From CAVRXT01 sp049644285 (GTDB taxonomy: Bacteria; Acidobacteriota; Terriglobia; Acidiferrales; UBA7541), in assembly GCA_049644285.1 (NCBI GenBank), contig JBARRP010000325.1, positions 1-27,352 of the forward strand: DNA of 27,352 bases, read 5' to 3'. A program made the translations under genes and the position numbers. The notes below the pieces were generated by a model that saw only the letters and a list, made by a program, of their open reading frames with translations, did no database searches and was not told where the DNA came from. Shown one piece after another: positions 24,150 to 27,352 of the stretch; position 1 is the first letter of the stretch, and each line of letters begins with the position of its first letter.

Positions 24150-24188
24150 TTGTCTTAAGAATTTAAGACAACTGACGGGTCGTGTCAA
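24150..24188 (-). promoter_or_regulatory. blaI promoter with overlapping operator
   Basis: On the minus strand TTGACA (24183-24188), a 17-bp spacer and TAAATT (24160-24165) form a strong sigma-70 promoter. The dyad TTGTCTTAA-N4-TTAAGACAA (24150-24171), with perfect 9-bp arms, covers the -10 and the start point and ends two bases before the blaI ATG. It is the obvious BlaI autoregulatory operator. Confidence 0.85.
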
Positions 24189-24517
24189 CCTCGTGATCGA
24201 CGAATTTCAAGCCTGTACCAAATCACATGGTTTGATACGCCTTCTTTTCGGAGGGTGCGGGCGCGCTTTTTCTGCCACTTACGGGCGCCGAATTCTGAAC
24301 CTTTTGATACACCGCCGGCAATACGATAGTTCGTGCATTCAATCGCGGTCCTCGGGTGCTTCGTTCTTGAGCGTTCCAAAACGCCCGGACAGGCCTTTGG
24401 AACGGCAAGTCGGCAACAATCAGGAAACGGCTGCGCCAAGGGAGAAAAGCTCGGGCGGCCACGCAGAGTCGTGAACGTTGCGACGGGTCGCAGCACCCAA
24501 GGCTACTGGGGGAGAAG
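24189..24517. other. Gene-less region between blaI and the helical-repeat gene
   Basis: No supported gene; frames here are Arg/Ser-rich chance products. It holds the TATCAAA box pair (24227-24312). The 3' end of the minus-strand helical-repeat gene lies to the right at 24518; no clear terminator is seen. Confidence 0.45.
24227..24312 (-). repeat. Two TATCAAA boxes, copy 2
   Basis: On the minus strand GTGTATCAAAAGGT (24299-24312) precedes CGTATCAAACCAT (24227-24239) by 59 bp. Both are exact matches to the boxes at 17004-17017 and 17046-17058, in the same relative order. Confidence 0.5.
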
Positions 24518-25399
24518 TCACCGAACCAGGATCGCTGGCATAGGCAGGCTCATGGCTTTGGCATATTCCGAAGTGATTAACGCATTATTCGGATACTCCT
24601 CATTCAATTGCCGCAACAACTCTTGCGCGAGGGCATTCTGTTTTTCACGGCGCGCGGCAAGAGCAAGCGTAATTTTGGCGAATGGCCGGAGGTAGCGTCC
24701 GTTTTCCGCAGTCTTGGCGACTTGCTCCATGCCGAGCTTTTTGTCGCCGTGAATTCCACCAAACCAAAGCGCGAAGCGGGAACCAGCGCTCTGTGATCCG
24801 ATAATGTAATTTGCGATGCCGGGCGCGATGTACGCGTCCGCCACGTCCGGGTGCTGCGCCAGCAACTGCTTCGCATATTTATTGGCTTCTTTCATGCGCT
24901 TCAAGCCGTCGAGATGCCTTTTCTGGAGGATCGATTCCGCGTCCGATTCCATTCCGGCGGTCAGGGTCAGTGCAAAAAGAGCTTCGCCGTCGTTTGGGTC
25001 AGTTTTCTGGCGTTCTTTGGCCAGTTGACGGGCTTGAGCTAGCGCTTCGTGGAAATGAGTCATGCGCTCCGGATCCGGCTTGCCGTCAATCCCGTGCAGG
25101 AATTTCTTTTCGTTCAGGAAAAAGTCGCTGGTCAGCACGCCCTGGAGGTATAGCTCCTCAAAGAGATAGCTGGCCGCGACGGCCACCTCACCAAAGGGCT
25201 CCTTCGGATTGCGGGATTCCCAGATGGCGAAAACTTTGCGTGCTTCGGCGAACTTCTGCTGGTAGAGGAGATCAAATCCAGCGCTGAGCTCCGGTACGGT
25301 TGTGAAGGCCGGGGAGTCGACGTCTGGCGCTTCGCGCGCAAAACCGATGACTGGGCTCAAGAGCAGTAACAGCGCGAGAAAATAAGAGTGACGAAGCAT
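24518..25399 (-). CDS. Secreted TPR-like helical-repeat protein
   Basis: The 293-aa protein has a signal peptide (YFLALLLLLSPVIGFA, cut after residue 21). A series of helix pairs typical of tetratricopeptide repeats follows: ELSAGFDLLYQQKFAEARKV, EALAQARQLAKERQ with DPNDGEALFALTLTAG, LLAQHPDVADAYIAPGIA and KITLALAARREKQNALAQELL. It is probably a periplasmic scaffold; no catalytic motif is visible. The ATG at 25399 has AAAGG about nine bases upstream. It is alone on its strand; the nested hairpin and permease stub lie upstream. Confidence 0.85.
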   Translation of the reverse strand: MLRHSYFLALLLLLSPVIGFAREAPDVDSPAFTTVPELSAGFDLLYQQKFAEARKVFAIWESRNPKEPFGEVAVAASYLFEELYLQGVLTSDFFLNEKKFLHGIDGKPDPERMTHFHEALAQARQLAKERQKTDPNDGEALFALTLTAGMESDAESILQKRHLDGLKRMKEANKYAKQLLAQHPDVADAYIAPGIANYIIGSQSAGSRFALWFGGIHGDKKLGMEQVAKTAENGRYLRPFAKITLALAARREKQNALAQELLRQLNEEYPNNALITSEYAKAMSLPMPAILVR

Positions 25400-25496
25400 T
25401 TATATGTGCCTTTCAGTTGGATGCGGCCGTCGCCGAGCGTGCTGCCAGCCAAAAACTTTGTGCTAATGCGCCGCTGCCGAAGCGACTGTCCGCTTA

Positions 25497-25597
25497 GACA
25501 ACGGGATCGTCCCAAAAGCGAGCAGTTGAGTGTGCGCCTTCGGTGCTCTTGCGCAAGACAACGTCTAGCTGCTCAGGGAGATACGATCCCTCTTGTC
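25497..25597. repeat. Nested 101-nt imperfect inverted repeat
   Basis: Outer arms GACAACGGGATCGT (25497-25510) and ACGATCCCTCTTGTC (25583-25597) pair except for a one- to two-base irregularity. Middle arms GAGCAG (25520-25525) and CTGCTC (25569-25574) pair, and TGCGC (25533-25537) and GCGCA (25551-25555) close the tip. It has no coding frame. It could be a miniature inverted-repeat element or a structured RNA upstream of the adjacent permease stub. Confidence 0.5.
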
Positions 25598-25651
25598 ATG
25601 GAGTGATACTTGCCCGTGTCCGCTTTGGACTCTCTCCACCGAGGTGTGCCG

Positions 25652-25732
25652 ATGGAAACACTCTGGCAGGACATTCGCCACGGCGTCCGGATGCTAACGA
25701 AGGATCCGTTGCACCTTGAAGAGGACACTTAG
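25652..25732 (+). pseudogene. N-terminal stub of an ADOP-type ABC permease
   Basis: METLWQDIRHGVRMLTKDP is the hallmark N-terminus of the large FtsX/MacB-like permeases (about 800-900 aa) that are multiplied in Acidobacteriota. Here it is followed by only seven unrelated residues (LHLEEDT) and a stop. The rest of the gene is deleted and the hydrolase gene begins 33 bp later, so the deletion joined the two. Confidence 0.85.
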
Positions 25733-25765
25733 ATCGCTACTCATTGCCCCAACAGGAGAATTCGC

Positions 25766-26884
25766 ATGATCTCGCCGGTCCCACGGCTTTTCTTTCACAT
25801 CTTCGCGTTGTGCTTCTCGCTCGCTGCCTCGGCCCTGGCACCCGCGTTGGCGGATACGGTCAACACTTCCCTGCGCACGGTAACCAAACTCGCCGATGGT
25901 ATCTACACCATCCGCCATAAAGACGCTCCGGATACCTTTCCGCAGGGGAACACCACGGTCATCATTGGCGAGCGTGAAGTCTTGGTTGTTGATTCCTGCT
26001 ATCTCCCCTCCAGCGCCGAAGAAGACATCGCACAGATCCGCCAGTGGACCACCAAGCCCGTCCACTTCCTCCTGAACACCCACTGGCACTACGACCACAC
26101 TATGGGCAACGCCGCCTATCGCGACGCTTTCCCCGGCCTCATCGTCCTTGCGCAAACTGAAACGCGCAACCAAATCGCCGGCTATAACCCATATTGGTTC
26201 GAACGTTTTCCAGGGCGCGCGGAAGGCATCCAAAAAATGATCGACTCTGGCAAGGATGCGGGCGGCAAGGCCCTCACGCCAAACGAAATCCAGGAACTCA
26301 AGACCGCCGCCGCTGGCATCCAGCCTGTGTGGGCTGAATTCAAGCTGCTGCGCGCCCGTTTGGCCGAGCTCACGCCCGACGTTGCTTTCGAACGCGAAAT
26401 GACCATCGACCTCGGTAATCGTGAAGTTCAGCTCAAGTATCTCGGCCGCGGCAATACGCGCGGCGACGCACTGGTCTATTTGCCCAAGGAGAAAATTCTG
26501 GTCACCGGTGACCTGCTCGACCACCCCGTGCCTTACTTTTTCGGCGGCTATCCGGAGGAGCAAGTCGCCACTTTGCAGCGCATGTCCCTGCTCGATGCGC
26601 AAGCCATAGTCCCCGGCCACGGCGACGTTCTTCACGACAAGGTTTACGTGCAACAGGAAATCGATTTCATCTCTGCTGTGGTCGCCCAAGTGAAAAAGGC
26701 CATCTACCGCTTCGGCAGCGGCCCCGACAAATTCGATGCTGTCAGCGAGGAAGTGTCCAAGAATCTCAACGTCGATGCTCTGCGCAAGCAATTTGCCGGC
26801 AACGACAAGGACAATCGCGACTTCTTTAACGAAACCTTCGACGGCCTGATTCGTGCGGCATACGCCGAATCGTGGGGAAAATAG
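25766..26884 (+). CDS. Periplasmic metallo-beta-lactamase-fold hydrolase
   Basis: The 372-aa protein has a signal peptide (cut near ALA-D, residue 29/30) and an MBL fold. The zinc motif HWHYDH is at 106-111, an acidic GDLLDHP loop lies about residue 250, and PGHGD provides the last His. The usual third-motif His is replaced by Asn (GRGNTRGD), which I recall from a subfamily of such exported hydrolases, so this is probably a lineage trait, not a lesion. A helical insertion (about 130-190) separates motifs 2 and 3. It is likely a periplasmic hydrolase; there is no evidence for beta-lactamase activity, although blaI/blaR1 lie 1.6 kb away. AGGAG is seven bases before the ATG. Confidence 0.88.
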   Translation: MISPVPRLFFHIFALCFSLAASALAPALADTVNTSLRTVTKLADGIYTIRHKDAPDTFPQGNTTVIIGEREVLVVDSCYLPSSAEEDIAQIRQWTTKPVHFLLNTHWHYDHTMGNAAYRDAFPGLIVLAQTETRNQIAGYNPYWFERFPGRAEGIQKMIDSGKDAGGKALTPNEIQELKTAAAGIQPVWAEFKLLRARLAELTPDVAFEREMTIDLGNREVQLKYLGRGNTRGDALVYLPKEKILVTGDLLDHPVPYFFGGYPEEQVATLQRMSLLDAQAIVPGHGDVLHDKVYVQQEIDFISAVVAQVKKAIYRFGSGPDKFDAVSEEVSKNLNVDALRKQFAGNDKDNRDFFNETFDGLIRAAYAESWGK

Positions 26885-27079
26885 CCCCCCGGCCCGCGAC
26901 CCCGTGGTCTGTGTTTGAACAACTCGGCGCCGCCTGCGTTACTCCGCCGCTCGCCAATTGATTCGGGGCCTCAGAAAGATAAGTCGTCAAAGAACTACCA
27001 AGAACATGTATTCACGGCGCGGTCCGATGGGTTCCCTACTTTAAGTTTCCGCGAAATCCGACGCAGTGAACTATTGAGG
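26885..27079. other. Short intergenic gap
   Basis: Between convergent hydrolase and ArsR-type genes. I see no terminator hairpin or small gene. Confidence 0.4.
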
Positions 27080-27352
27080 TCAGCGTTTTTTTGCAGGCTT
27101 CCGGCCGCGCGCCATGCTTGACAGCGCGCGCGTGTACTCGTCGATCGTCTCGGGGATTACACAATTTTGAACGAACTGACCGTGGCGGCGGGACTCGATC
27201 AGACCAGCGTCGGCGAGGATCTTCAAATGGTGAGAAACGGTGGCTGGCGTAACTCCCCGCATGGCCACGATTTGACCGCAGTTCATCTCTTTACACGAAG
27301 AAATGGCCTCGAAGATCGTCAGCCGGGTTTCGTCGGCGAGGGCTTTGGAGAT
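27080..27352 (-). CDS. ArsR-family transcriptional regulator (5' end outside window)
   Basis: The frame is open to the window edge, so the N-terminus is missing. The visible 90 residues start ISKALADETRLTIFEAIS, the first conserved helix of ArsR/SmtB winged helices. They continue with CKEMNCGQIV, the recognition helix GVTPATVSHHLKILADAGLI and the wing ESRRHGQFVQ. The Cys pair near CKEMNCGQ is at a position where some family members sense metals or thiols, but canonical ELCVCDL is absent. The Lys/Arg-rich tail ends at KPAKKR. Target unknown. Confidence 0.88.
   Translation of the reverse strand: MSKALADETRLTIFEAISSCKEMNCGQIVAMRGVTPATVSHHLKILADAGLIESRRHGQFVQNCVIPETIDEYTRALSSMARGRKPAKKR

Noticed and set aside
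25694..26791. 365-codon minus-strand frame opposite the metallo-hydrolase
   Set aside because: It is antisense to a gene with intact zinc motifs; the long frame follows from GC codon bias.
25766..26884. True beta-lactamase controlled by the nearby blaI-blaR1
   Set aside because: The hydrolase lacks the canonical third-motif His, belongs to a different-looking MBL subgroup, and has no GTCTT-N8-AAGAC dyad upstream.
1..27352. CRISPR array, rRNA genes or phage structural genes
   Set aside because: I looked for regularly spaced repeats, rRNA-like segments and capsid/terminase-type frames and saw none.

Overview
The window looks like soil Acidobacteriota (Terriglobia-type) chromosome. Evidence: two very large Oar-like TonB-dependent receptors with an N-terminal carboxypeptidase-regulatory domain, a BlaI/BlaR1 pair, DUF5666 repeats, a residual ADOP-type permease N-terminus (METLWQDIRHGVRML), and moderately high GC with long intergenic gaps. 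The assignment is by family content only; no rRNA or intact tRNA gene is present to fix the lineage.

Left part (1-8.4 kb): structured non-coding DNA, a polytopic membrane protein with an HExxxH motif, a 57-aa membrane peptide, a decayed HlyD/RND adaptor fragment, then a large TonB-dependent receptor preceded by three copies of TACTAAAAT, a strong terminator, and a sigma-54 response regulator without a kinase beside it.

Middle (8.2-17.1 kb) is an accessory region. It starts with a long hairpin and a tyrosine-recombinase N-terminal fragment, followed by a SEC-C zinc-motif protein, a CcbP-like protein and a C5-cytosine methyltransferase cut off before its last motifs. Right behind the cut lies a 46-bp copy of the 3' part of a tRNA-Asn gene. 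An identical copy lies 3.9 kb further on. The two repeats bound a small island (12037-16010) holding a PIN/ribbon-helix-helix toxin-antitoxin pair, a lone Phd-like antitoxin gene, and a GHKL ATPase with a central coiled coil and a C-terminal Ig-like domain, resembling prokaryotic MORC-like (paraMORC) ATPases. Paired TGCACCCAA repeats sit inside both ends and could be recombinase arm sites. No integrase is inside. This island is the best candidate for an undescribed, probably defensive, system. Beyond it are more gene fragments, one resembling the N-terminus of an N6-DNA methylase.

Right part (17.1-27.4 kb) is chromosomal-looking. A minus-strand operon encodes a DUF5666 envelope protein and a second TonB-dependent receptor with a long glycine-rich loop. 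Next comes a minus-strand blaI-blaR1 operon, plus a separate gene for a small acidic secreted peptide. The dyad GTCTT-N8-AAGAC overlaps the blaI promoter and occurs twice at the peptide promoter, which suggests that BlaI controls both. A secreted helical-repeat protein, a nested hairpin element, an ADOP permease stub, a periplasmic metallo-beta-lactamase-fold hydrolase and a partial ArsR-type regulator complete the window.
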